64,000 nucleotides of DNA from Gorsachius magnificus. Lineage: Eukaryota; Chordata; Aves; Pelecaniformes; Ardeidae. Shown in pieces: positions 12,581-24,626 of the stretch (its first letter is position 1; each line of letters opens with the position of its first letter). Made by a program: the position numbers and the translations under genes. The notes beneath the pieces are model-generated. The model searched no databases. It saw only the letters and a program-made list of their open reading frames with translations, and was not told the origin of the DNA. The stretch covers positions 23,001,821 to 23,065,820 of the forward strand of contig CM067081.1 of assembly GCA_034008185.1 (NCBI GenBank), read 5' to 3'.

Positions 12581-14097
12581 GAGAAAGCAGCTTTGGGTGA
12601 CCAGCTGAGATGTGCACGTCCCTGTAGGACTGGAGGAACCCTACCCACTGTGTGCCGTATCTGTCTTGTCAAGACAACTTCTGGTTTGAATTCCCACGGG
12701 CTGAATCCCCAGCTCTGTTTATCATTTCCTGGTAAGCGCTGTTCAATTCGCATCTTTCTTTGCTAACACTGCAAAGGTGTTTGAGTTTTTCTTTTTAAAT
12801 TATCTCCACTCCATCATAAACTGCTTGGCGAAACAGTGGATTCAGATGTTGAAAAGCCTCACGTAGCTGCCTCCTCAACTATGCTGTTAACCTATAGCGC
12901 TTTATTTTTCCAAGTATCTCATTTCTGAGACAGAATGCCTGAACAACCCTCTTTTTATAGAAAAAAAATCTTAAAGATTCTTTTTGACATTTGGGTTTTT
13001 TTTTTCATGCAGACCATTTCTGTGGAGATTCTTGACGTTTAGTCCTAGAAGTAAATGAAACAAACCACCCTATCTTATTTGTGGTTCATTATATTTGATT
13101 CTTGCATTTTTGGGGTCTAAAAATACCTGCTGTGGGAGTATAACACAGTTCAGGGAAGGACTGAAACACATCAGTAATACACCCTGAGCCTCCTGATCGC
13201 CCTGGCATTTCAGCTACCAACCCCAGTGGTGCTGAACTCCCCTTTGCTAACTCCCATGTGCAGGTTTAATAAAACACTTGGGGTGACTTGGAGAAAGCTG
13301 AGCAGTATTTGGCATGCAGGGAGTTTTCCACGCAAGGAACATTCAAGCAGGATCATCCAACTCCATTTGCAGCTCTGTTTTTTTTAGTGGGGAGACCTTT
13401 TGTGCCCCACACGATGCCGCTTGCTATCAGTGCGATTTCTTCTGGACACTTTTGCTCTCTATTTAAGGTCATCCTTACCCTACTTGTTGAGTTTAAGTCT
13501 GTTTCCCCCTTTGAAAGAGGAATACAAAAGTGTATGGGACAACTTTTAAGAGAGCTTTTGCTCCATCTAGTGGCAGAGCCTTTGAAGTGCCTGGAGGAAA
13601 AAAATTTAGCAAAAAGCCGATTTCCATTTAAAACTTGCTATAATGAAACCTGATGTGCTTTCATATTGCTGCCTGTTTACCTTTGTGTTTCATTGCAATG
13701 CTCTTTTATTATTGTCTGGTATGGCTTTCTTGATTCTGGCTGCTATCTGAGACGGTACTGGTCCGGACGAGCTGAGAATTTAATTCAGCCTGAATTATTA
13801 CTGAATGCAGAGAAAAGATAGATTGGGGAGGGAGGGGAGGGGAACAATCCCAGACCCCCACAGACCCAAATTGCAGGAGGTTTTGCACCAACCCTGCCCA
13901 GCACTTGGGCAAGTGCCTACAGACAACCATGGGCAGTGGTGTGTCCCTCAAGGGAGAAACAGGGAAGAACATAAGCATAGCTCCATGCCTGCAGAGAGGA
14001 TGTTTGTTCAGGAGGTGGATGCCTGGATTCCTGTTGTTCCATCTGTTTCATAAGGCAAAGTGAGAAGCACATACACAGGGGACTGAGAACCGCCTGT
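12581..14097. other. Unique non-coding DNA with one CTCF-like motif
   Basis: No gene was seen. The 121-codon frame at 13288-13653 has no recognisable domain. A CTCF-core-like word on the minus strand lies at 13560-13573. Short T and A runs occur around 12960-13005. Confidence 0.55.
13560..13573 (-). promoter_or_regulatory. CTCF-like core motif
   Basis: Read on the minus strand, the word CCACTAGATGGAGC matches the CTCF core pattern CCASYAGRKGGCRS at 13 of 14 positions; the final C of GGC is A. By simple base counting, about one 13-of-14 match is expected by chance in a window this size, so this is only a candidate. Confidence 0.35.
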
Positions 14098-14304
14098 AAA
14101 GAACTTCTTTACTTTGAGGGTGACAGAGCACTGGAACAGGCTGCCCACGGGACTTGTGGGGTGTCCTTCTCTGGAGATATTCAAAACCCACCTGCACGAT
14201 GTTCTGTTCTGGGTGACCCTGCTTGAGCAGGGGGGGTTGGTCTGGATGATCTCCTGAGGTCCCTTCCAACCCTAGCCATTCTGTGATTCTGTGTGATTCT
14301 GTGA
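14096..14304 (+). mobile_element. Diverged CR1 LINE 3' end, second subfamily
   Basis: The segment reads as a diverged CR1 3' end: a remnant of the FFTLRVTEHWNRLP block (ACTTTGAGGGTGACAGAGCA, CTGGAACAGGCTGCCCA), then a C-terminus and 3' UTR unlike the 3.1-kb type (GGATGATCTCCTGAGGTCCC, TTCCAACCCTAGCCATTCTG). It finishes with GATTCTGTGTGATTCTGTG. The different 3' UTR and tail unit (ATTCTGTG) indicate a CR1 subfamily distinct from the copies at 12.4 and 63.0 kb. Confidence 0.9.
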
Positions 14305-14665
14305 CTTGCTGAGGGAGTGAAGACACAGGGTCAAATCCCACGAGGCTGGGATGTGAATTGGTCCTAGCCGAATGCTCACAGGTGAGAAGCTATAGTAACA
14401 GCAGCCACTCTGTACCAGCATCCGAGTAGTCTGTTTTCTGAGGCACCATCTCACTTGCTCATAGCCAGGAGAAAAGCTTTGCGTAATTCCAGTGGGAACT
14501 GGATGCAGCCTTGGCAGAACAACACATCCTCCTGATCCCGATCCAGATGTGAGCACGCTCGATTGCTACTGCCCACGTAGCAATAAGACCTGTGAACAAG
14601 GAGGCTGGGATTGTAATGGAAATACTGACAGAATAAGGCAAACCAGAGCTGATCGCAAATCTACT

Positions 14666-14678
14666 AAAAAAAAAAAAA
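14666..14678 (+). repeat. A13 homopolymer
   Basis: Uninterrupted run of 13 A with no retroelement body in front of it. Confidence 0.9.
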
Positions 14679-17600
14679 TCAGCACTGATGTTTGAAGGGT
14701 TGTTGATCCAGATTTAAAAATATGGATAAAAATCTCCTTGTATAAAAAAGTGTCATTGAACCTTATTAACCTGCTCTTTTTCCAGAGAAGCAATAGTGCC
14801 TTACACTGTGCACCAGGTCTTTATGGCAGGAAGGTGAGGAGGACTTGCTAATCCCAACTTTATTCCAGAGTCATGTCAAGCAGCTCCTTTCTTCTGCTTG
14901 CTTAGGGCTGGCTGGGGGAGGATGGGAGAAATGCCACATCTTTCAGCTGCTCCCACTGCATGAGGCGGCTGACCAGCCACAGCAGGAGAGGGTGGGCTGG
15001 CAGCCCAGCTGCATTTGCTCTGGTACATGGTTTGCTTCTCCTGCCTGGGACTTAGTTTGGTTGGCCTGGTTGGGGTTCCCTTGCAGCATCCTCCCTGGCC
15101 TTTGCAGATTGGAGGACTTCATCCTTGTCAGGGGAGAGGCCTGGAGGAAGATAAGGAGCAAGGGATACTTGTGAAAATGGAGGATAAGGCAGCACCAAAC
15201 GTGGAGCTGGGGGGTGCAGAGGGGTTAACCCTTGGACACCATGGTCTGGGTGTCTCGGGTGCTCTCCCAAGATCAGTGGTTGCTCTTTGCTGGAAAGCAG
15301 CTCCCTTCAGAGTTATGGAAAGAAACAGGCACTTTTAGAGTACAGCATCCTGCAGAAGGGCCGAAAATTGGTCACTGCTCCTGAAGGGAGCCCAGAGTAA
15401 CAACTCAGCCACCGCCAGGGGTTGAAGAGCAGCGAGAGGACATCCACCCCTTCTGTGTTGCAGTTACAGGAAGGTCCTGTTCTGTGAGGAGTACCCAGCC
15501 GCACAAGCAAAATTATTGCAAGTTTAAAGATGTGATGGTGAACCTGGTAGGGGATATTGCAATATCAGTTTGAAAGGTGTACACAGAATGAGGGAGGAAA
15601 AACCTAAGACCTTAGAGGACAGTTTAGCCTGAAGTATCTGAAATAAGCTAAGAGACAATGGTGGGCGACCACCATTCACACCTTTGGACCTTTATAGTAG
15701 TGTACGCAAGAACATTATAAAATGCTCTAGGAGGTTGAGCTGTGCATTAGGTGGGAGACGGTACAGATGGGGAGGCATTTCCATCTCAGGGTGCTACTTG
15801 CTCTTGTGAAATAGCAGGGGAAAAAAAGGAACAATTTCAACTTCCACAGTTCATACTTGAACTATTTTTCAGCTCAAAAAATCTTTGATGGAAGTAACAT
15901 CCATCCCTGTTATTTACCACTGGTGTGAAACCACAGGAGCAGAAAAAGATCTGTAACTTTCTTGAGCTACAGGTTATAATTGGAGAAGATAAAGTTTCTA
16001 GCATCAGGAATTATTTCTACATGACAAGCTTGATCTTGACAAGCATAATATATGGTGGGAATCACTCCGTTGCTCTCAGAGCTGTTCGACCAGCCCCATG
16101 CTGGGCAGCCTCTCTGGTGCCTGGAGTGTCCAGAGATTGCCCAGAGATAACATGCTGTCAAAGTACACCGAGGAGCATTACAATTTATTTTTTTTTTAGA
16201 AGCAAACATAAAAGAGCTTGATAGCTCTCACAAGCAAAAAAAAATATTCTGAAAGGAAAACAAACAAAATGGAGAGCTAAAAAGCATGATTTTTTCCTAT
16301 TTTGAGCCTGCTTCTTTCAGGTACATAAAAATTGGCACAGGCTGCATTTTTTAATGTTTGTTTGTGCTTTCTTTCTATGCGTGAAATACAAGTAGCAGGT
16401 GTATCTCCTTTGGAAATGAGGCCTGCTTTTGCTCCTAAATGTCAATCACCATTTAAAAAATGTCACTCATTTTGTGTCTCTCTGCCCTGTGCTGTGGCTG
16501 ATGGCCACATGTGGAAAAAGATAACAAGTTTCTCAGGTCTCCCAATTAGCACAGAAGGCTAAACATGTCTGGCTTATAAAGGCTTCCCAGCTTCTTCCCT
16601 GAGCAGCTTCCCCACCTCCTTGCAATCACTGCTCATCACTGCTGGCCAGGTGGGAGCTCCAGCCTGAAGCAGCAGGCAGCACTTCTCACCACCCTGTGCT
16701 CTGGACATCAGAGCAATCCTGGACAACCTGGAGGTGAAAATACAGCTGGCTGAGCAGGAAGAAAAGAGAAATTTCAGGCCAAGGATAAACCTTTTCATTC
16801 GCTCCTTCCTGCACTCACAAGCTGCAAATTCTTGGCTGTCTGAGTGCTGGGACTCTTCTGTGCTAGGTATTCGAGGGATGATTAGGAAAACTCTTATTTC
16901 TACACAAAACTTTGTTCACTTGCTTCAGTGACTATTTGAATGTAATTAACAACTTGATCAGAAAGGCATAGGCATAAGAAAAATTGAAATAATAGCAGTT
17001 TGTGGGGTGGCAGGAGGTGGAGTTATTCAGGTTTCCTTTCTAAAACTTAGGAAACTACAATTAGAAAATAAGAGACTACAGAGGTTCTGTACTTTTCAGT
17101 TACATTAAGACCTGTAAAAAGTAAAACAATGCTTTTTTAGGCTGCAGAAGAGGGATAGTAGCCATTCACTGCATCTCTGCCTTCAGTGCTTTTTGCTAGA
17201 TGTGAGTTCATCTATCATTTAAGATATAATATAGAATATGAAAATGATACATTTTAAACTTAAAATACACACTTAGGTAATTTTTAAATTCCCTTTGGCT
17301 TTTAAGCTGCCTTTAACCTCTGATATCTAACAGGACCATCTCAAACCCTGTCCCCCAAATCCAGAAGACCACTTCTGGTCCAGCTGTACCATCCTAGGGA
17401 CAAACTGACACCTGTCAGACAGCCTGAATTCTGGCATTTCCTCACTTCTGAGCATTTGATGTTTCAACCTGAGCTGCCTTTCTAGCATAAACTTTCTTAC
17501 ATGTAACATGAGATAATTTTTATGGATATCACTCTTACCACCCGCTGTATAGGTGCATATGAGACCATGGGGACTGGCATGGCAGAAGTCCCAGAAGACT

Positions 17601-20600
17601 TGAGCTCAGGTCCAGGCTGAGGACGGACATTTCCCAAGTTACATGTGTTCTTCACACCCACGAGGCAGAGCATCACCTCCTGCCTCAGGCAACAGGCATT
17701 TTTGCCTACTGGTTATGCATTTAGCAGTGGAGCCACATGGCCTCATCTGCCCATTTTCTGGGCAGTGCCATCATCTGGAGACACTGTTCTGGATGCAGAC
17801 TGTGAATGAAGATGATCGCTGTAAGGAAATCAGAAGGAACTGGTATCTCTAGGGAATGGGCTGAGAGAGAAATCTGTCTCTGCTGTTTAAACTGCATAAC
17901 CCATATGGTTAATCTGCCTTTTTTAATATGAAGGGGTTTTTTTGGAATTAGGTCTGCCAATGTTTTTGCATTGCAATTTAACAAAGTCACTTACCTCAGA
18001 GCTCAGGTTATTATTAGCAATTTTATATTCTGCAGTTGGTAGTTTTCTTGACTTATTATTAGCATTTTTATTTCAAAATACTTTGAGATAATCTGAGATA
18101 CAGGGAAAAGCATCTGGCATTCCTTTATATCCCTTGAGGGAGGTTCTGGGTTGCTCATTTATGTTTCGATTGCTACTTTATAGCTGCATATTTCTAGATG
18201 GTTTCTTATGCACCTATTCCCATATCATTAATTCATTCTTATAGACAATCCAGACACAGTGGTCTGGCACAAACCAGGTCTGCTCAAAGGTTTATTACTG
18301 TGATTAGGAGATAGAGAAATAACACATGTGTTAATATTTAACCAGGCTTTTCCACGAACAGTGGCACTAAGAAAGACTGGTTTCCCTGGAGGAAGCTCCT
18401 TCACAGCCACCTCAGGTCTCCTCCCCACTCCCACATCGCAGCCTTCCTCTGCATCCTGCCCATGTGGCAGGCACTGGGGATGGTGTGGAGCAACTTCTCC
18501 AAGGGTTGCCCAGCGGATGGGGATGTTGCCTTGGCTGATGGCTGCTGCTCCTTGGGAGGGGTCAGGCTTGACTTACGCAGCCATTTCCTTTTCTGCGTGC
18601 ACTGACTTGCCTTTCCACTTTGCAGTCACTGACCATCACTAAGCCTGTGAGATTTAGACCTTTGAGATCTTATATCACTGTCAGGTTTGACTCAAATAGG
18701 CTGATGGTATCGAATGGAGGTTGCATGGAGGTCACAATCCACCTGAAGTCAATTGTCCAAGCTCTGGGTTACCTGGTCAGTGAAGGGGAAGAAAGAGGCA
18801 CTTCGTAGATTCCCACCCCATGTCTCGGTCGGCTTCCTTGCCCACATACCAGAACCTTTTGATCCAGTGACTGTCTTTCAGATGGCTGCAATTTGGTGAA
18901 GCAACTCCCAGATGAAATGCATGCATTTCCACCGAATTCTTCCTCCTTGTAATGTGACTTTTTCCCCAGACTGATAACATGCCTGGGAAGAAAGAGGAAT
19001 TTGTCAGCAGGAAGAAATGTCTTACAGAGTTAGTGCTTGGATCATAAAAAGGGCCAGTTGATGGAATAAAGGTCTGCCATGCTAGTTTGTTACTAATTAT
19101 TCCTCAAAGTATCAATCTGAATCAACATCAAAAGTTTTCAGAAGGCATTTCATGTCTTTTAAATCCATCTGTTCCCCATGCTCCAGGAATTGTTTCTGTG
19201 ATTTGAGCCTCCATTTTTTTCCTACAACAACAGATTTTCTTCCTTCTGGTGTGGGGCCTCTCCCTTCCAAGCTGTCTTTCTGACAGGGAAACAAATATTA
19301 GGAGGAAGGCTGATGTTTTGTCTTCAATCTCCAGACCATTGAAAATGAGCCAAACACTCTCCACCCACTTCCTTTCATTTCTCAGTTACTTTAATTTTTT
19401 ATCCCTGAGAAAGGGGTATCAGCCTATGCCGGTCCCCCTGGCTCCAAAGAGGCAATGAGAAATGAAGATGCATGGCAGCCCCAAAGCACTTTGATGAGAA
19501 CGTGAAGTGGTTTCAAGGCTGAAACAGCAGCAGCTGCTTCAGACCACGAGCTGAGCTGGCTGAGGAAAAGGAGGGATTATTCTGTGCCTTCGCAGCGGCT
19601 CTGGCAAGTTCGGTTTTTCAGTCTGAGACTGTTCAGAGCCAATACAACAACTAAACCCCACCTCTGCAGCGGCTTTAGCCATCAGCACAACGTCCAGGCT
19701 CTGACCCTACACAAGCACTTCTTAGCCTCGTAGAAACACTGTCAGGGAACATTTATGTCTGAGAGACATATTTGGCATCAGTGGATTGAACTTGATTGTG
19801 TTGAGATATGGAAGTGAAGCATTTGTCCGTAAAGGTGATAGTAGCTTTATTTCTTGACTAGATATAAAAACCTAAAGACATGATAGTTTGTATGCACGGT
19901 TAAGTATGAACTGTGGGGATGTTGAACAGAATTATTACTTTCTAAATGACAAAGAGGAAGATTAAGTTATTATTTTTTTTTAAATAACAAAGCAAAAGGT
20001 TATTTTATGATACAATGTACCTTTTATAAAATTATAGCAAATGCTAGACAAAAATAGAGAAAAATATCAACCGCAGTAGTTAAGGAATGCTTGGAAATGA
20101 GTATGCAAGGTGCAGGGAAAAGGATCTAAAAGGTGTGATGGAGTCTAAAAGTAATTTGTTGAACCTCTCCCCTGGGTGGTGTTCCTGGGTGCTCCGCGAG
20201 CAGCCAGGTACCTTCAGACAGACAGGACCGCCTTGGATTTAGCACCAAGAAGGGTCTGTCCCTTGGTCCCTGTGTAGCTGCCCCTGCATGGGAATCAGCA
20301 TGGGAGGAGGTGCATGGTGGCACCATCCCTTTGCCTCCAAGGGTTTCCAAAGCACTTTTTTGGGACTGGCAGACGTGGGACATGACTTATGGAGACCCAT
20401 GCTCATGAGGGAATGGTGGCTGGAGGGCTGGTGGGCCTCCACAGGTCAGCTGAGCCCCTGGAGACCCCCTGATCTACCATGGGAGCTCAGAGGATGGGTC
20501 AGCTGGAGATACTTGCCTACATGCTGAACCTCCCAGCTGACTCCCGGTACTGGGCCTGTGTACAGTGGCACAAAGAGCATCACTCAAAGGTCCAGACAGG

Positions 20601-20754
20601 TTATAAGCATCTGGAAGACTTTCCTCATAACCTATGTTCACCCTACGCTTGGCCATGTTTTACGGAGCAGCTAGATGTTCTCCTGAGCTCCAGTGACCTG
20701 ACAGAGAATGGCTTGCTCTGGTCATTTTAACCCATTCAATTCATTACAAACTTG

Positions 20755-21060
20755 GTTGTCAGAGAAAATATGGAAACCCAGAAAGAAGCAGAAGAAAAAG
20801 AGCTCATCTAAAGCCACAGGAAAGAGACGATGTAAAGTAGAAGGCAAAGGGGAAAAAAGTGGAAAAGATCTAGCCTAAAATCAAATAGCAGGGGGGAAAT
20901 CTGGCTAGAAAGTTTAATTAGTTCTGTCTAGAAAGAGAAGAGGAAATGAAAAATGAAACAAAGAGCAGAATTAGCACTTGTGAGGGAGAGAAAGAAGAAA
21001 GATGCTGAAAAGAAAGATGCTGGGGAGAAAGAAGCCTGGTAAATTAACCGAGATGCAGCA
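20755..21060 (+). repeat. Purine-rich tract
   Basis: The plus strand here is strongly enriched in A and G (repeated AAAGAAG, GGAAAAG and AGAAAGATGCTG words, two near-copies of the last around 21000-21020). Pyrimidine runs are few and short. It is a diffuse polypurine region and not a regular microsatellite. Confidence 0.6.
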
Positions 21061-22037
21061 ATATATGCTGCAGAGAAATCCTTTCAGCAGGCTCAGAGAA
21101 TCTGTCTCCATTAAAGTTTCATAGTGAAGGCTCAGTGGGATTTTCAATATTTAAAAAGTGTTTCTGAAGGTAGCCAAAAGGAGGTGCACTGGTAACTCTT
21201 GAAAGGCTAATGCATTAAATTTTATTATGTCTTCAAATAGCATGGGACAGTGTCTAACTCTAGGTTGCCTTAAGAGAGCACTCATGTCTTGCTGTGCTCC
21301 CTCCTCTCATTAAAATGTCCCTGTCTGGGGTGTTTTACATCCTCTGCTTTTCCCTCTGGTGATCACTGGTGAAGATGAGGCAGGTGCAAGGGGTCTGAAG
21401 GCAGAAACTGGGAATGGTGGGGCTGCTGAAAGGCTGTTGGTCAACCACCCCACAGTGCTGGGTAAGACCCTCACACTACTGAAAGGCAGAAGCAGAAAGA
21501 CAAGGTCAAGGCAAAGGGTTTCATCATGTGGTCCCTGGCGCAGAGAATGAATACCGTTTTTATCTGTGCAGACAGAAATGACAGATGCCCTCCTGGTGAC
21601 GGGTAGGTGGGAGCTTCAACTGCCCTGACATGGGACATAAAGTGCCCAGGCACGGACAGCTTGTCCTTTCTAATGAGGGGGGTGGTGAAAGCCCAAAGGG
21701 AAAATAACTCACAAATGCAAAAGCTCTTGCAGGCAGGGCTGTCTCACCTTTGCCAGGTGCACAGGCAGGGGCCTGAGATCAATGTACGCTTGGAAGGGGA
21801 GAAGAGGAGCAGCAGCAAGGCATGGAGGAGCATCCCTGCTCCAGAAACAAAGCCCAGCTCCTCATCCCTGGTTGGGTAGCAACTGTCAAGCTCTCTCCTT
21901 CTTCTTGTACTCAAATTAGCAGGCCAGCAGAATAACTACTTGAAAGATATAAAATTTAGTCTCGTGGTGCAGTCTTCCTTCTAATCCTCAACTTTTAGGA
22001 TCTCCCAGTCCCCCAGAATGCCATACATCCTCCGCAG

Positions 22038-22051
22038 CCAGCAGGTGGCTC
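22038..22051 (+). promoter_or_regulatory. CTCF-like core motif
   Basis: CCAGCAGGTGGCTC agrees with the CTCF core pattern CCASYAGRKGGCRS at 13 of 14 positions. Single-mismatch hits are expected about once per window by chance. This one is about 1.1 kb from a second candidate on the opposite strand at 23192. Confidence 0.3.
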
Positions 22052-23191
22052 CAGCTGCTGGCGTTAACCGTCCTTCGTGGCCATGGGTTTCATTTTCTAG
22101 CACTTGCATTTCTGCTGTGCCACCCTGAGTTTCAGTAACTTTTAAACAACTTTCTAGAAATAGCGCTGTGTGTGTCACGGCCCTTGTCTAAAGAGCATAA
22201 ATCTCTCTTTGCTGTCTAGATTCTGGCCTACTCTGCTGCGTTGCAAAGCATTCCATACAAGGATCAAACTCCCAAAAGCTTTTACATTGATTAGCATTTA
22301 CATGAGTTACCCCCTTTATACAATAAAAACATTCGGCCCAAGAGTAAGACACCTACATTTAGGCGTTCACCTGCCCATGAAGTGTGTAACAGGACTACTG
22401 TCAACAGAGGTGGCGTCAACACAGGCCGCTGAGCTCAGCTAGAGGTTTGGAGGACCAGCCTGATAGCCTTGGGGCTGGCAACACTGCTCCCTTGACCACA
22501 GCGCTCCCCACAAGGGGAGCTTAGAGGCTGGGCTTGCATATAACAACCTATAGGAAGGCTGCTAAATTTAGGGCGTTTCAGTGAAAATTGAACTGCTTCT
22601 CCCATGTAGCTACTTCAGGACAGAGTTATCTCATCCTTTCCTATCCAAGCAGGGCAGGGATGTAACACAGCACAGGCCCACCGGGCTGGCATCGAACCAA
22701 AGGCGGGTGCCACTCAGCCAGTGTCTCAGTTAATTTAGAAAATGAGAGCTGGAGACTGGTCATTCAGATTCAGCCCCAAACTCCATCTACCTCCTGCCTC
22801 TAGCAGCTACTGTTGGAAGCAGATGCTAAGGGAAGACTAAGGACAGACAAGTGTCTGTAATGCCTCCCTCACCCAGCCCCTGTTATATTTTCAGCTCAGA
22901 GGCTTTCCCTTGCCTTGGTACCCCTCAGCAGACCCCTCTTCCAAGTATCTGTGTGATAAAGACACAGGTCAGGCCATGAGATAGGAAGGAAGATCTGGCA
23001 CTGGGTTCTTTCTCAGCATGACTTCTCTGTCCGGAATGTGAAAGAAACCAAGTTCCCTCCTGAAGGGATGCTAGGAAAGGTGGAAAGGAAAATAAGGTGG
23101 CAGCTCAGATGCAGAGGTCTCCATCTGGCATGTGTATAAAACCAGGCAGGAAGAATCCTGTCCTCACTGAATCGTGGGATCCAGAAAGGCA

Positions 23192-23205
23192 CCTCCACCT
23201 GGTGG
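23192..23205 (-). promoter_or_regulatory. CTCF-like core motif
   Basis: On the minus strand CCACCAGGTGGAGG matches the CTCF core at 13 of 14 positions, with A for C in GGC. The plus strand across the same centre (CCACCTGGTGG) is nearly symmetrical, so orientation is uncertain. It would be convergent with the candidate at 22038. Confidence 0.3.
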
Positions 23206-24358
23206 CCGCTCTGTGGCGTACTGCATGGTTCTCATTGACCATCTTTAGTCCCACATAGTTTTCAGTGAGAAAGTATGCAAAATGTTATCTGTTTAATGGA
23301 TCACAGGGAACAATGAATACCAAGAAAATAATAAAAGTCATAAGTAATTGTTCTTGAAAAAAGTGACCCGATGCTTGCCTGAAAATTTAATTCTCATAAC
23401 GATTGAAATTCAAACAAGGTATTGGACAAAACTTGAACTGAGACAGCAAAGAGCACTGAACGTGTTTCAAGCTTTTTTTATCACAAGCCACCTGTTGAGT
23501 CACAGTGACCAAACCTGAAACCTGCTCTCCTTTGAGTGACTTTGATGTGCAATTCTTTCCTTCTGGTACCTGTGAAAGCAGTTTTGAGGTATTTTAGATC
23601 CCTTTCCCTACCAAAGAAACAAGCAGAGGCATCCTTCCAAGCCAAGTGGCAACATGGTGAGGTTCTGCTGCAAGAAGGCTTTCTCTGTCTCCCAGCCAAC
23701 TGCCCTGCTCCAGGTTTCCTAATCCGATGGCTAGGGATGCAGAGACAGAATGAAATGACCCAAGAAACTGGTTGTTATGAGGGACAGACAGACTGCCACG
23801 GCCTTCTCCAGCTGCCTTTCTCCTCCGAGACTGAGCTCACCCTGCGCCGTCCCCTTGGGGCTGCGGCATGCTTGGCTCATGGGCAATACAAGCAAAGGGG
23901 CATCTGGGCTCTCCCCCGCTACAGAGCTCAGTGCAGACACGATGAAACCTCGGCCAAAGTCTGATAGTTACAGTTCCCAAATGACTAATGCTGCTTAAAA
24001 GTAGAAGCCGAGATAGGGTAACGTAAAATTACTTGTTGTCTGCCCCAAGAGCAGGGCAGGGCTATCTTTTCTCTCGATAAACAAAATGGTTTTGAACCTG
24101 GTTATAACTTCTGGTTTGAATTTAGAGATAAGTGTGGTGATACCCGCCTTGTGCCAAGGCTTGGAAACAACTTGTGGCAGCGACGATGCAGCATTTCGCA
24201 AGGCTGGATGGGCCAGGTGGGGCTGTGGGATCCGGGCAGCGTGGTCAGACAGATGCTCACCTCCACTTCACATCTGGAGGGGCCCCGGGGCAGGGGACAG
24301 CATAAACTGCAATGAAGCTGCATGGCCAGTGGCAGGAATAGAGCTAATTCCAGGTACT

Positions 24359-24626
24359 TGAGACTTTACAGCCACAACAGGGGATTTAATTATCCCTTTA
24401 CTGGGCTTTAAGTGAGCTGTAAGACTAATCTAAATTTAACTCCCATTACAGGGTCGGCAGTCTCTTTACAATCTTCCTCAACAGACAAGTGTCAAATTAG
24501 GGCTATATCAACAGATAAAGGGAAAAAATAAAGCCATTGATGGCCATAGATTTGCCAGCTGATATCTTTATACTCTGCTATAAAAGCCTATCACCCTTCA
24601 TTTAAAGAAAGTGAAAATTGTTGACA
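24359..24626 (+). other. Duplicated non-coding block, copy A
   Basis: This roughly 268-bp block is similar over its whole length and in the same order to 28362-28623. Shared words include TTTAATTATC, GTAAGACTAATCT, TTACAGGGTC, CTTTACAATC, AAGTGTCAAATTA and TAAAAGCCTAT, with a shared end at GTGAAA...TTG.TGGACA-like text. By eye about three in four bases agree in the first half. No transposon ends, target duplications or coding frame are visible. The AT-rich, motif-dense character and old divergence suggest a duplicated regulatory element (inference), but an unrecognised ancient repeat is possible. Confidence 0.65.

Larger units (their letters stand above)
14305..24358. other. Unique non-coding DNA, about 10 kb
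   Basis: I see no gene and no transposon end. Features are an A13 run at 14666-14678, a purine-rich plus strand from about 20755 to 21060, and two CTCF-like words at 22038 and 23192. Frames up to 142 codons (23536-23964) have no recognisable domain and overlap antisense frames of similar length. Several AT-rich patches (17210-17300, 19940-20060) could be conserved non-coding elements, but conservation cannot be judged from one sequence. Confidence 0.5.

Noticed and set aside
24108..24123. ACTTCTGGTTTGAATT also at 12679, a possible dispersed repeat
   Set aside because: The shared word is about 16 bases and the flanks are unrelated.
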